Virus record (IMG/VR): IMGVR_UViG_3300046168_000085
Coordinates: 1-64,000 of that record
Length of the DNA stretch: 64,000 nt
Source of the DNA: a virus
Strand: one strand, 5' to 3'
Shown: piece by piece, positions 26,156-35,591 of the stretch
Numbering within the stretch: the first letter of the stretch is position 1
Layout of the letters: each line of letters opens with the position of its first letter
Position numbers and translations under genes: made by a program
Notes under the pieces: generated by a model
Told to the model about the DNA's origin: nothing
The model's input: the letters and a program-made list of their open reading frames with translations, nothing else
Database searches by the model: none

Positions 26156-26830
26156 TTAGAAGGAAAGTGATAATCCAACCGAAAATACGGTTTCAGAATC
26201 ACTTCCTGCGTTATCATTGTCAACAAGGGCAATGCCTGCGAATGTATCCGCACCTCCAAGAGAGGAAGTCACCGTAGCACCTACACTATAATATGTGTAG
26301 TCAGCAGCGGCATCGACAGAACCCAATGAACCATCAAGAGTCAAACCAAACTGCTCTGAAAGAGAGATTGAGTGACCCACCGATAATTCTGCTACATCCG
26401 AATCATTATCTGAATCGATTGCATACAAAACACTTGGATTGAGGATAGTTTCAACGGACAAACCAAATCCGATTTCATCAGCACTTGTAGCACTTTGATA
26501 ATCGTAATTAGTATATCCGACACTCAAATCAACCTTGCCAAGATCATAACCCAAAGAAACTCCACTACGAAGTTCGTTGGTTTGACCTGCTTCCAACGCA
26601 TTAAAAGAATCAATGGATACTCCCAAAGATACTTTTTCAGAAACTGAAGTGGAAAGACCGAGAGAAGCACCAAGAGTGTCATCTGCTTGCTTTACACCAC
26701 GGAATGTACGTGTGTCTGTATAAGAAACTCCAGCTTTACCTGTAAGTTCCCCTGCGTTAACGGTTTGATATGCGAAAAACCCTCCACCAAGAACGGCGAC
26801 GGTTGCGATTATTTTAACTAATGTTTTCAT
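26156..26830 (-). CDS. TorF-like outer membrane beta-barrel protein
   Basis: A 224-residue protein with a signal peptide (TLVKIIATVAVLGGGFFAYQTVNA) and alternating short beta strands. It ends FSVGLSLSF, a terminal Phe typical of the outer-membrane insertion signal. Segments such as DTRTFRGVKQ resemble TorF-family putative porins. Two hairpins follow, so it is probably a separate, strongly expressed unit. A phage-coded surface protein could block superinfection or alter uptake; this is inference. Confidence 0.7.
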   Translation of the reverse strand: MKTLVKIIATVAVLGGGFFAYQTVNAGELTGKAGVSYTDTRTFRGVKQADDTLGASLGLSTSVSEKVSLGVSIDSFNALEAGQTNELRSGVSLGYDLGKVDLSVGYTNYDYQSATSADEIGFGLSVETILNPSVLYAIDSDNDSDVAELSVGHSISLSEQFGLTLDGSLGSVDAAADYTYYSVGATVTSSLGGADTFAGIALVDNDNAGSDSETVFSVGLSLSF

Positions 26831-26869
26831 AATGAGATATTATTATGACAGATTTAACAAATATGTCAA

Positions 26870-27076
26870 CTACTTTTCTTTTAAAAATTTTATGACTTTG
26901 TTTCTAAAATCCACATCATTTGCAATCCTATATTTTATTTTTTGCTCTATTAGTTTATCTTCGTGTTGAATCTTTTTCATAATTTCAATTTTTTTAGATT
27001 CTGTTTCTAATATAACAAATGTAAAAAATAGTAATTCCAAAAGTAATAAAAAGTACTGTTTGGATTGATAGAACAT
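26870..27076 (-). CDS. Small single-pass membrane protein
   Basis: A 68-residue protein with a hydrophobic N-terminal helix (FLLLLELLFFTFVIL) and a basic C-terminal helix. No cleavage site is evident, so probably membrane anchored. Unknown role. Confidence 0.45.
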   Translation of the reverse strand: MFYQSKQYFLLLLELLFFTFVILETESKKIEIMKKIQHEDKLIEQKIKYRIANDVDFRNKVIKFLKEK

Positions 27077-27092
27077 ATTGATAATTAGTTAT

Positions 27093-28365
27093 TTATTGTT
27101 TTTTTTGAAAGTCGTATAAATTTTCTAATTTAAGAATATTGCTTAGTTCATTTAAAGCATTTCTACATTTTAATATAAACGAAGGCACAAATATGTCATC
27201 GTAAATTAAATTACCAACATAATACTTTTTAATCCATATTTTTAAATTATTATACAAATCTTCTGTAAAAACAACTCCAGTGTGAATGTTATTAAATTCA
27301 GTTTCATTCATAGATACTCTTAATCTTAAACACGCCGGACCACCTCCGTTCCATAAACTTTGCTCTAAATTTACATAACGAACCTTTCGTATATCATTTG
27401 TTTCTTCCGATGATGCTTTGTAGGTATTTGCGTACCAATGGACTTCTACGACATCGTATGGGTGCTATCAGCATATGCCCATCTTTATATTCAACTAACT
27501 GACTATTAAACAAATATGTTTCAACTGCAACATCAAGTGGTATCTCTGATTCAGTTATCCGTAGAAGATTTAGTTTCCCATTAAAAGAGTCCTGAAGTTT
27601 TGTAATAGTTTCTGCTTCCTCTGCTAATGCATTTTCGTGGTAAACGTACAAATTTTTATTTCCGACTCCAATTACATCGTGGTGAAATACACCAGCATCT
27701 ATGCTTTCCGCAGATTGTTGTGCGAATACTGCATTCTTGATTTGCATAATTTCCGCAACTTTTTTGGATGCTTCTAATGTTTGCCGTGCAGGATATTTTG
27801 ACGGAGTTTCTTCTGACGAATTATTTGAACGACCATACACAAAGAAATGTAATCCTTCTTCTTCATACGAATTGCAGAATCGTGTGTGATTGGCTGCACC
27901 TTCATCGTCCAACTCTCCATCACTATTCAAAGGAGAATGAATTAAAAATTTAGAGGTATCGTTGAAAATTTTATTTAATGTGATGTAAGTTTGAGGTGCT
28001 TCAATTCTACGATGATGTGTGAAATTCAAATTTGCAGTCAATAAATTTAACTTCCCATTCTCGGAATCTGTACTTGGTACGACAGTAGACGAATTAGCAA
28101 CCCACATACTGCTTGCAGATGAATTGATTGCCATATTATCATAATCTTCATAGTCGTTGATTAAAGGTCTTTCTTGTGGTGGTATAATTGCTTGTTTATG
28201 CCCCAAATCAAACATCAACTTCATTTTGTCTAAACCTTGCAATGCAGCTTCCCGTGGATTGCTCGGCTTGCTTTTGTTCGTTGCCGAGTGTACATTTCCG
28301 TTAGCAAGACCAGCATAATTGTGAGTTGGTCCAACCAACCCATCAAAGTTTACTTCAAACGACAT
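27093..28365 (-). CDS. astB: N-succinylarginine dihydrolase (frame-split)
   Basis: AstB hydrolyses N2-succinylarginine to N2-succinylornithine, two NH3 and CO2 (AST pathway step 2). The N-terminus VNFDGLVGPTHNYAGLANGN matches the family closely, and DDEGAANHTRF and SIDAGVFHHDVI carry the Glu and His regions of the active site. After a frame change near 27460 the frame resumes and reaches the catalytic Cys motif NGGGPACLRLRV near the C-terminus, then runs to 27093. The joined length (about 424 residues) fits the family. Neighbouring genes supply the other steps. Confidence 0.92.
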
Positions 28366-28379
28366 GGTATTATTATAGA

Positions 28380-28688
28380 TTACTTAATCTTACCAGTCAA
28401 CCATTCAAACATCATTCTCCAATCTGCCATCTTAGCATATATTGGATTGCTTGACAAAAACGCAGGCATATTACCTTCAAAAAGAAGATGACCCACAACC
28501 GCAAGTGGATAAACCACAAACGGAGTTAACAACAACCACCATAAACTAAGATTGAAAACGAACACGGATACAACAAATGCAATCGTTGCGACGTTTCCAA
28601 GCAAATGAAAAAACTTATTGATTGGTTTTGTGTGCTTACTCAGATAAAACTGATAGTATTCTTCAAAACTTTCAAACTTTTTTCCCAT
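28380..28688 (-). CDS. DUF962/Mpo1-like membrane protein
   Basis: A 102-residue protein with the family pattern: FEEYYQFYLSKHTKPINK, a His in FFHLLGN, two hydrophobic segments, then VGHLLFEGNMPAF and DWRMMFEW. The yeast member Mpo1 is an iron-dependent dioxygenase acting on 2-hydroxy fatty acids, and the His residues proposed to bind iron appear kept. It lies between astB and astA, which hints at a lipid link alongside the beta-oxidation genes. Activity is not shown for bacterial or phage members. Confidence 0.75.
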   Translation of the reverse strand: MGKKFESFEEYYQFYLSKHTKPINKFFHLLGNVATIAFVVSVFVFNLSLWWLLLTPFVVYPLAVVGHLLFEGNMPAFLSSNPIYAKMADWRMMFEWLTGKIK

Positions 28689-28724
28689 ATCAATAAATAT
28701 GGTATATATGAGTTTTTATAATAA

Positions 28725-28967
28725 TTACTTCTTCGCAACTTCTACATCAACCGAGTGCCAAGATTTTTCACACCCAACACTTTTACAAGCCTTTTTAATT
28801 GCTTCCGCAGTTCCTCTTGCTTTTACAGTTTCGGTGTGTCCTTTTTTGATGTCAACACCATCCACTTTTGCACTTTTGGTGAATTTTACTTCCCAATTGC
28901 TGAATGCTTCATTTAAAAAGTTTTGAATTTCTTCACGGATGATTGATTGTAGTTCTGTTTTCTTCAT
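28725..28967 (-). CDS. Small virion-type protein with IIREEI N-tag
   Basis: An 80-residue protein opening KKTELQSIIREEIQNFLNEA, the same helix type as in the protein at 4118-4498, followed by a small basic domain. This tag recurs in marine phage structural proteins (from memory). Its location between astA and astB is strong evidence that the catabolic genes sit in a phage genome. Confidence 0.5.
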   Translation of the reverse strand: MKKTELQSIIREEIQNFLNEAFSNWEVKFTKSAKVDGVDIKKGHTETVKARGTAEAIKKACKSVGCEKSWHSVDVEVAKK

Positions 28968-28990
28968 AACAATATATAAGTATTATCCAC

Positions 28991-29989
28991 TTACAGAAAA
29001 TATATACGAACTTTGTCGTTAATGTTTAGTTGTAATTTTTTTATGCTTTCTGCATCTACATGGATTTCTTGATTATCCCAATATTCTGCTTTTCCACGAC
29101 AACAACGAAATGGTTCGTATGTTGCAATTAAAGTATCTTTTGGGTCTTCCACGAAATTCCCTGTTAATTTACCCACCTTGCTTCTTTTAATCGCACGAAT
29201 GTTTTCAGTTTCACACGAATAAGTTGGTCCTGCTTCAAAAATATCAATCTCTCCGTTGAACTTGAAGTTCTGTTTCTGTAACATTCCCTTTGCAGGTTCC
29301 GTATTTTTGTGGACTTTACCAAGAACATCACGAACGTGTTTCGGAAGAAGATTAACGTAAATAGGATGACTCGGCATAAGGTCTTCTATAAACTGCTTGT
29401 TTTTCATACTAAGATAATCTGCATTGGTATAATCTATCTTTAGAAAATGCTTCATACAATATTCGTAAAATGGTGAATGACCTCTTGTTGTTACAACACC
29501 ACGCATTTCTGCGATTACTTCATTTTCAAAACGATCAAGATATTCTGCAATAAAAAGAAATCGTGAATAACTCAACAACTTTCCGTTTCCTTTTCTTGCA
29601 TTTGGAAGCAGATAAAGAGTTCCAATTTCAGTAGGACCGGAATGCTTTTTATCTAAACGCAATACTTCGTTTGAAGTTTTGATTTTAAGTTCCTTATTTT
29701 CGTGGACTTCAGTATCTGTTACATATGTGTAGAAAGGTTCAAATCCACCAACTTTGCTGATGATACCGCAGATGCCTACTAACTCGTTGTTGTTTTCCAT
29801 AACAAACAAATAACTTTCACCTTCAGGAGAATCCACCGATTTCTCAAATGAATATAATGTATGCTCAAGTCGTTTTTGAAGCAGAGATTTATCGTTCTGC
29901 AAAGTTGTTATACCAGTTCCTGCTTTTTTTGCAAGTTTTTGCAGTCCACTTAAATCATTCTTATTTATCTGCCGAACGATCATAATCAA
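28991..29989 (-). CDS. astA: Arginine N-succinyltransferase
   Basis: A 332-residue AstA that transfers succinate from succinyl-CoA to the alpha-amino group of arginine (AST pathway step 1). Family features are VRQINKNDLSGLQKLAKKAG, the GNAT-like core EIGTLYLLPNARKGNGKLLS, FIAEMRGV-like EVIAEMRGVVTTRGHSPFYE, and EAGPTYSCETENIRAI near the end. Length agrees with the family. It overlaps the upstream aminotransferase gene by 29 bases, so the two are co-expressed. Confidence 0.93.
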   Translation of the reverse strand: MIMIVRQINKNDLSGLQKLAKKAGTGITTLQNDKSLLQKRLEHTLYSFEKSVDSPEGESYLFVMENNNELVGICGIISKVGGFEPFYTYVTDTEVHENKELKIKTSNEVLRLDKKHSGPTEIGTLYLLPNARKGNGKLLSYSRFLFIAEYLDRFENEVIAEMRGVVTTRGHSPFYEYCMKHFLKIDYTNADYLSMKNKQFIEDLMPSHPIYVNLLPKHVRDVLGKVHKNTEPAKGMLQKQNFKFNGEIDIFEAGPTYSCETENIRAIKRSKVGKLTGNFVEDPKDTLIATYEPFRCCRGKAEYWDNQEIHVDAESIKKLQLNINDKVRIYFL

Positions 29990-31343
29990 ACTGAATTAAG
30001 GTATCAAGAGTAATTTTAACAACTTCATCAATATCTTTTTTACTCATTACAGGTGTCGGAAAAAGAAAACGAACCTTCGTTGGATTTTTTCCTGCAATGA
30101 ACGAAATCACTCCGTTTTTAAATAATTCGTGGACAAACTTCATTGTGACATCAGGAGACCCATCAAACACTTGAAATGCAAACATTGCACCGATACCTCC
30201 AATGTTTGAAACAAACTCAGAGTTTTTTAATCCACTTTCAAACAAATTAAAGTATTTGTGATTCTTGCCGATTTTATACAACTCAGGACCTGTTTTGCTT
30301 TTCTTGTCGTAAAACTTACCTTTAAGAATCTCTGTCAATACTACATCGGCTGCGAACAACGATGAAGTTGCTCCTGTGAAAGTTTGCGACACCAACCCTG
30401 GTCTTGGTTTGACATCTTCTTTGAAAATCGTTGCACATACTTGTGTGCTTTTTCCTACACAAACCAAATCAACATATTCATCTAATTCAAACATTTGAAA
30501 TGCGAATGGTTTATATGTTCTTGCAAAACTTTGTACTTCATCTACAAAGAAAAGTATATCGTGCTTTTTAAGACATTTTGCAATATCTTGAAGAATCTTT
30601 TTATCTCCAACATTGAATCCACCTTCTCCTTGAATAAGTTCTGCAACCATACACGAATGTTTACCAGGATGTCTTGCAATATGCTTTTCAAGATGCTTTA
30701 CTGCTGATTCTGCATTAAACGGAATATAATCAACTTTAAGTGTATCAGGTAATCCTTCACGATAATATGGTTTATCTGTGATTTGTGAAACACCTGTTGT
30801 TCTTCCGTGGAAACAATTTGCAAATGCAAGAATACGATCAGCAGGAAACTTTTTTTGAAATGCCATCTTGATTCCGTTTTCAACTGCCATTGCTCCACTT
30901 GTTGTTAAAAATACATGATCAAGTTTTGCTCCATGTAAATTTGCAACTTGTTTGAACTTTTCCATTACAACCAACGATTCTTCGTTTTGCTGAAGATTGC
31001 CTTGCATAACACAATCACTAAACGCAGAATTTAATGATGCTTCTACAATCTTCTCGTTTCCGTGTCCAAAATAATTTACACCAATTCCACCTATCATGTC
31101 GTATTTAACTGATCCATCGGTAAGTTCTACTAATGCACCATATCCTTTTCCTGTTCCGACATAAGGAAATACCAATCCACCACCACGAACATTTTTAAAT
31201 CGTTCTAGTAGTTCTTCGGTGATTTCTTTAGGTGCAGTTGGTGGTGTGTGTTTTAGTTTTTTTACGGACTTAATATATTCTTTTAATAAAATTTGTTTTG
31301 CATCATTTGTTGTTTTGTCTGTAAAAAAATCGTTGTACCACAT
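29961..31343 (-). CDS. Class III PLP aminotransferase, AstC role
   Basis: A 460-residue PLP-dependent class III aminotransferase. Motifs are TTSGAMAVENGIKMAF (cofactor phosphate site), CFHGRTTGV, FFVDEVQSFARTYKPFAF (Asp that contacts the pyridine ring) and CVGKSTQVCATI with the Schiff-base Lys. Context points to succinylornithine transaminase (AST step 3). However, it is longer than typical AstC and could act on lysine or acetylornithine. It has a good ribosome site (GGAG) 7 bases before ATG. Confidence 0.85.
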   Translation of the reverse strand: MWYNDFFTDKTTNDAKQILLKEYIKSVKKLKHTPPTAPKEITEELLERFKNVRGGGLVFPYVGTGKGYGALVELTDGSVKYDMIGGIGVNYFGHGNEKIVEASLNSAFSDCVMQGNLQQNEESLVVMEKFKQVANLHGAKLDHVFLTTSGAMAVENGIKMAFQKKFPADRILAFANCFHGRTTGVSQITDKPYYREGLPDTLKVDYIPFNAESAVKHLEKHIARHPGKHSCMVAELIQGEGGFNVGDKKILQDIAKCLKKHDILFFVDEVQSFARTYKPFAFQMFELDEYVDLVCVGKSTQVCATIFKEDVKPRPGLVSQTFTGATSSLFAADVVLTEILKGKFYDKKSKTGPELYKIGKNHKYFNLFESGLKNSEFVSNIGGIGAMFAFQVFDGSPDVTMKFVHELFKNGVISFIAGKNPTKVRFLFPTPVMSKKDIDEVVKITLDTLIQFDYDRSADK

Positions 31344-31347
31344 AATA

Positions 31348-32538
31348 TTACTCCTTTGTTATATTATATAAATATAACGCAGATAACTTTGTTCGTTCTT
31401 TTAACGAATCAATGAAAATCATTTCATCACGACTATGCATTCCATTTCCAACAGGACCAAGTGAATCCATATTAGGCAATCCATATCCGTTTAGTTTGTT
31501 TCCATCACTTGCTCCTCCACTCATAATCAACTTTAGTTTGTTCATTCCAAGTTGCTTCGCACATTTTTGAAGATGCTCGGTTATTTTCTTTGCTTCTTTG
31601 GTGTATGGTTTTGGAGGACTTGTAAATTTTCCGTGAAGTTCTGTACCTGGATACTTCTTACGCATATCACGATAAAAATTTTGCAGACGATGTTCAAACT
31701 CAGTTCTTTGTTTTTTGGTGACAACTCTGCAATTGAATCTGCATATTGCTAAATCAGGAACAACATTTGACGGACCACCTCCTTCTACTTTACCTAAATT
31801 GATCGTCATTCCTTCATTGATTGTCATCATAGTCTTTGACCAATTTATGAAATCAGCAACTCCGTAAAACGCATTTAATCCATCGTGAAAGCAACGGCCT
31901 GCGTGTGCAGATACTCCTCGGAATACCATTGTATAACTTCCTACTCCTTTACGTGATTTAACGATGCTTCCGTCAGGTAACGCAGGTTCATACAACAATC
32001 CAATATCATTGTTTCTTGCGGAAGTTTCTAAATAAGAAGAAGATGCAATGCTTCCAACTTCCTCATCTGGTAAAATTAATACTTCCCAACCAACTTTATT
32101 TTTAATATCACTATTTTCGTATGCAAGCAAAGCATACAACATAGTCATTAAACCACCTTTCATATCAAGTACTCCAGGACCCATCATTTTGTTTCCGTTT
32201 ATTGTAACTTTCTGAAAATCATGGTCTTTCGGATATACGGTGTCATAATGTCCACACAATAAAATTCGTGTTTCAGCAGTTTGTCGTTTACGCAAACGAA
32301 GAACTTTTCCGTGATTTAATTGTTTTATTTCTCCGTTGGAATTTATTGAATCAATTGGAGATAACTCGTATTGATTAATTTCATCTGGTTCAAGTTCTGA
32401 AAACATTTCTTGAAGTTGATCAATTGCGACATCAAGATTTTTTAAATTATAGGTATGAGTATTAAGATTTGAAAACGACTCAAGACGATCAAGCATTTCA
32501 TCAAACCTATCGTCTATTAAACTTAGGTAGTTGTTCAT
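31348..32538 (-). CDS. M20 metallohydrolase, possible AstE substitute
   Basis: A zinc-dependent M20 peptidase/deacylase of about 396 residues, carboxypeptidase G2-like. Metal-site motifs are LCGHYDTVYP, GPGVLDMKGG, PDEEVGSIAS, LLYEPALP, and a late SGGASDGN with HSRDE. No signal peptide, so cytoplasmic. The canonical AstE is an unrelated M14 enzyme and is absent here, while all other AST steps are next door. Carboxypeptidase G2 relatives hydrolyse N-acyl-glutamates, so cleavage of succinylglutamate (AST step 5) is a reasonable inference. Start chosen at MNNYLSLID. Confidence 0.78.
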   Translation of the reverse strand: MNNYLSLIDDRFDEMLDRLESFSNLNTHTYNLKNLDVAIDQLQEMFSELEPDEINQYELSPIDSINSNGEIKQLNHGKVLRLRKRQTAETRILLCGHYDTVYPKDHDFQKVTINGNKMMGPGVLDMKGGLMTMLYALLAYENSDIKNKVGWEVLILPDEEVGSIASSSYLETSARNNDIGLLYEPALPDGSIVKSRKGVGSYTMVFRGVSAHAGRCFHDGLNAFYGVADFINWSKTMMTINEGMTINLGKVEGGGPSNVVPDLAICRFNCRVVTKKQRTEFEHRLQNFYRDMRKKYPGTELHGKFTSPPKPYTKEAKKITEHLQKCAKQLGMNKLKLIMSGGASDGNKLNGYGLPNMDSLGPVGNGMHSRDEMIFIDSLKERTKLSALYLYNITKE

Positions 32539-32555
32539 ACCTATAAGTATCAAAC

Positions 32556-33927
32556 TTACAGAGTAATACCAGGTAGCAGTTTGCTTGGAAGTTCAGGAAC
32601 TTCAGTAAGATGTAAGGCAGTTGGGTGGCCGCAATGTTCAATAGTTGTATAACCACTTGGACGATTGCAACCACTCCAACCCATCCCACCGAAAGGAACA
32701 ACACTTGCACAACCCGTGGTAGGACGATTCCAATTTACTATTCCCGTTTTGAGTTCTGCTTCTGCTTTCCAAAATAAATTCTTGTTCTTGGTGATGACAC
32801 CTGATACTAATCCGTACTTGGTGTCGTTTGCAATTTCTATTGCGTGTTCAAAAGTATTACTGCGAATAACTTGAAGCAACGGACCAAAATATTCTTCGTC
32901 TGGTAAATTCTTTATATCAGTAACATCAATGATACCAGGTTCAACTAATCTACTTGATGTTCCATTAATTTGTTTAAATTCTTTTAATATAGTTCCACCT
33001 AAACTTACCAAATGTTTTTGAGCATCTAAAATTCCGTTGACTGCATTCACCGAAATCATTGGTCCCATAAAGGTTCTGGAGTCATCAGTATATTCTCCGA
33101 TAACAAGTTTATCAGCTGCATCAATTAAATTACGAATTATACGATCACCTTCACACGCAGTTAATCCTTTGTTAACAATCAATCTTCGTGTACAAGTGCA
33201 TCTCTGACCAGTAGAAATAAATGCAGATTGAAGAAGAATGTTTGTAGCAGTATTAAGACCACCTGCTTCTTCAACAATTGTTGCATTGTTTCCACCCATT
33301 TCCAATGCGACAATCTTTTCTGGGATAATCACTTAATGCTTTGTAAATGCTATGACCAACTTTTGTACTTCCTGTAAAAAACACTCCGTCTAACAACGAA
33401 TTATCAATTACATCTGCTCCACTTCCTTCGCATAAAATTACCACGTCTTTTGGTATTCCTGCTTGATGTAAAAGTTCCACCATTTTTCGTCCTGTTTCAG
33501 GAGTCAATGAACTTGGTTTAAATACAACAGAATTCCCTGCGAGAAGCAAAGGAACGATGTGTCCGTTTGGAAGATGACCAGGAAAGTTGAATGGACCAAT
33601 AACTGCAAAAACACCGAATGGTTTGAATCGTGCTTGTATTCCCATATCAGCATGAACTGATCGTAACGCATTAAGACGATCATTGTAAGATTCAAATGTT
33701 ACATCAATTTTTCCGACCATTGCTCCAACTTCAGATTTGGAATCCCATAAAGGTTTTCCGTGTTCTTTTGATATGGTCTCGGCGATTATATCAGAATTTG
33801 CTTCTAATAACTTTTTGTATTTTCTAAGAATACTTTTACGATGCTGAATTGTAGTTTTTCTCCAACTATCAAATCCTAGTTTGGCACTCTTGAATTTATC
33901 ATTTATTTCGTTTTTGCTAAGTGCCAT
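32556..33927 (-). CDS. astD: Succinylglutamate semialdehyde dehydrogenase (frame-split)
   Basis: AstD oxidises N-succinylglutamate 5-semialdehyde to N-succinylglutamate with NAD (AST step 4). Motifs are VIGPFNFPGHLPNGHIVPLL, FKPSSLTPETGRKM, FTGSTKVGHSIY, ALEMGGNNATIV (catalytic Glu) and ISTGQRCTCTRRLIV (catalytic Cys), all typical of AstD. Removing one base from a CCC run at 33322-33324 restores DYPEKIVALEMGG. Joined length is about 456 residues, slightly short of AstD at about 490. It overlaps the DUF1338 gene by one base. Confidence 0.92.
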
Positions 33928-34722
33928 TACTTATTATCCGTACTTTCAAAAATTTTATCGGCAGAACCTGCAATAAATCCGTCAAAATTATTATGACGCA
34001 ATGCAAATTCATAATAGCATCCAGGAATTTCAAATAATTGTCCCTCCTCTGAATCAAACTCAACGGATACATTTTCTGCCATAATACTTGATTGCTCTAG
34101 TCCTTGTTTAACTGAACCTTTTATTTCACCACCTGAATCATTTATTCTATATCCGTTTTCTTTCAAATATGAATTTACCTGTCCAAGATTTTCAAACGAA
34201 GAACAATCTGTGACACTTATTGTAAAATGATTAACGATAAAACCAAATGTGGCCACCCAAAGCTGCATACTCACTTTCTTCTTTTAAAAAGTCATAAGTT
34301 TCTTTTGTAATCATGCCCCACGGAGTTCCACAATTACAGAAATCAAAAGCATCTAGTTGCTCGTTGGATATTTGGTTAACTAATCTGTCAATCGTATCTT
34401 GTAATTCTTGTGAAAATTCTTCTAATCTTAGTTCACTAATAAATACCCGTGTCAAATCATCATCAGAATGTAAATAATATGTTGCATCGAGTTTCTTTTT
34501 TTCAAATGCTAAGTCTTCAACTTCTGAATATCCACTCTTTACAAAAGATTTGGCAAGAACACTACGATTAATACGTGGATGATTGAATGTTCTTAATGCA
34601 ATATGATCATTCTTTACCGAAGTTCCTTCGTGTTGCTCAATGAGTTTTTTTACTTTAACAACTTGCGGATTTACACGTGAATACATACTCCACATATCAT
34701 CAAACAATTCTCGTATATTCAT
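33927..34722 (-). CDS. DUF1338 protein, 2-oxoadipate dioxygenase-like (frame-split)
   Basis: The DUF1338 family includes HglS, a non-haem iron enzyme turning 2-oxoadipate into D-2-hydroxyglutarate in lysine breakdown. Here NDHIALRTFNHPRI gives the first conserved His. Removing one base at 34259-34261 joins SEYAAW to VATFGFIVNHFTISV, giving the second His motif, and the C-terminus has QLFEIPGCYYEFALR with the conserved Glu. Joined length is about 264 residues, a short family member. It lies first in the AST block, so it may serve amino acid breakdown. Confidence 0.8.
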
Positions 34723-34950
34723 AATAAATCTAACCTTTCATTTACCTTCTCAAGCATTTTTTCATAATTTATTCTGTTTGAACGGGTTGTCGTATCATCA
34801 CCCCACTCGATACAATCTTCAAGTTGGTCTTTTAACCATCGTAACTCTTTTTTATTAAATGGAGTGGTTATACCGTTTACTTTAAATGTTTTCTGATGGA
34901 TATCTTCTGGATTCTCCACACATTTTTTTAAAGTATTCCTCAAAGTCCAT
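34719..34950 (-). CDS. Hypothetical protein, about 77 aa (A-run error)
   Basis: Starts MDFEEYFKK at ATG 34950, immediately after the NusG-like stop (TAAATGG). Removing one A from a run of seven (34923-34929) joins it to CVENPEDIHQKTF and the frame then ends at 34719. Charged, helical, unknown. It overlaps the DUF1338 gene by 4 bases. Confidence 0.5.
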
Positions 34951-35539
34951 TTATTCTTCTTCAACTCTTTCTACTTGCCAATTTTCTAATTCAACTGGAG
35001 TTTCGCGACCAAATATGCTGACAAGCACTTTTAGTTTTTGATGCTCTGTATCAACTTCTGCCAATTGCTCCTTGTAGACCAACAAAAGGTCCATCTAAAA
35101 TTGTAACTTGTTGACCTACATCATAATAAGACTTTGGAACTTCTTTATTTTGAAACTTTTGCTATATGATATTTGATCGTGTCAATTTCTTTGTTCTTAA
35201 TTGAACGGGATTTTTTCCACCTATAAATCCAGTTACACCATTTATTGAGTAATAAAGTAGTATGCATCTGCGTTTAATTCGGTTGGATTTTCTTCATCGA
35301 AAATATTCATACGCACAAAAAGATATCCTGGATATAATTTCCGTACACGTGCATTTTTTCTTACCTTGCTTAACCGTTGTAACAATTTCAGAAGGCATCA
35401 AAACCTCATAAAAATAATCTTTATGTTTAGGTTCAGTTTCCAAACCCTTTTCAATGAGGTTTTTTACTCTGTCTTCAAAATTGGATAATACTTTTAAAGT
35501 ATACCATTTATTTTTTTGTTCTGTTTGTAAAGTTTCCAT
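34951..35539 (-). CDS. NusG-like transcription factor with KOW domain (several frame breaks)
   Basis: The N-terminal NGN domain is [22 protein letters not shown] with [17 protein letters not shown], then [10 protein letters not shown] and NGVTGFIGG after frame corrections. A KOW domain follows: [20 protein letters not shown] joined to [19 protein letters not shown], ending [10 protein letters not shown]. At least four one-base shifts break the frame, so this is either badly affected by sequencing error or a decayed gene. An intact form would bind RNA polymerase and favour read-through of phage operons. Confidence 0.75.
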
Positions 35540-35591
35540 AATTTGTTTAGGTAATAATATATACAAAAATATATATATTTACAAGCACTTA

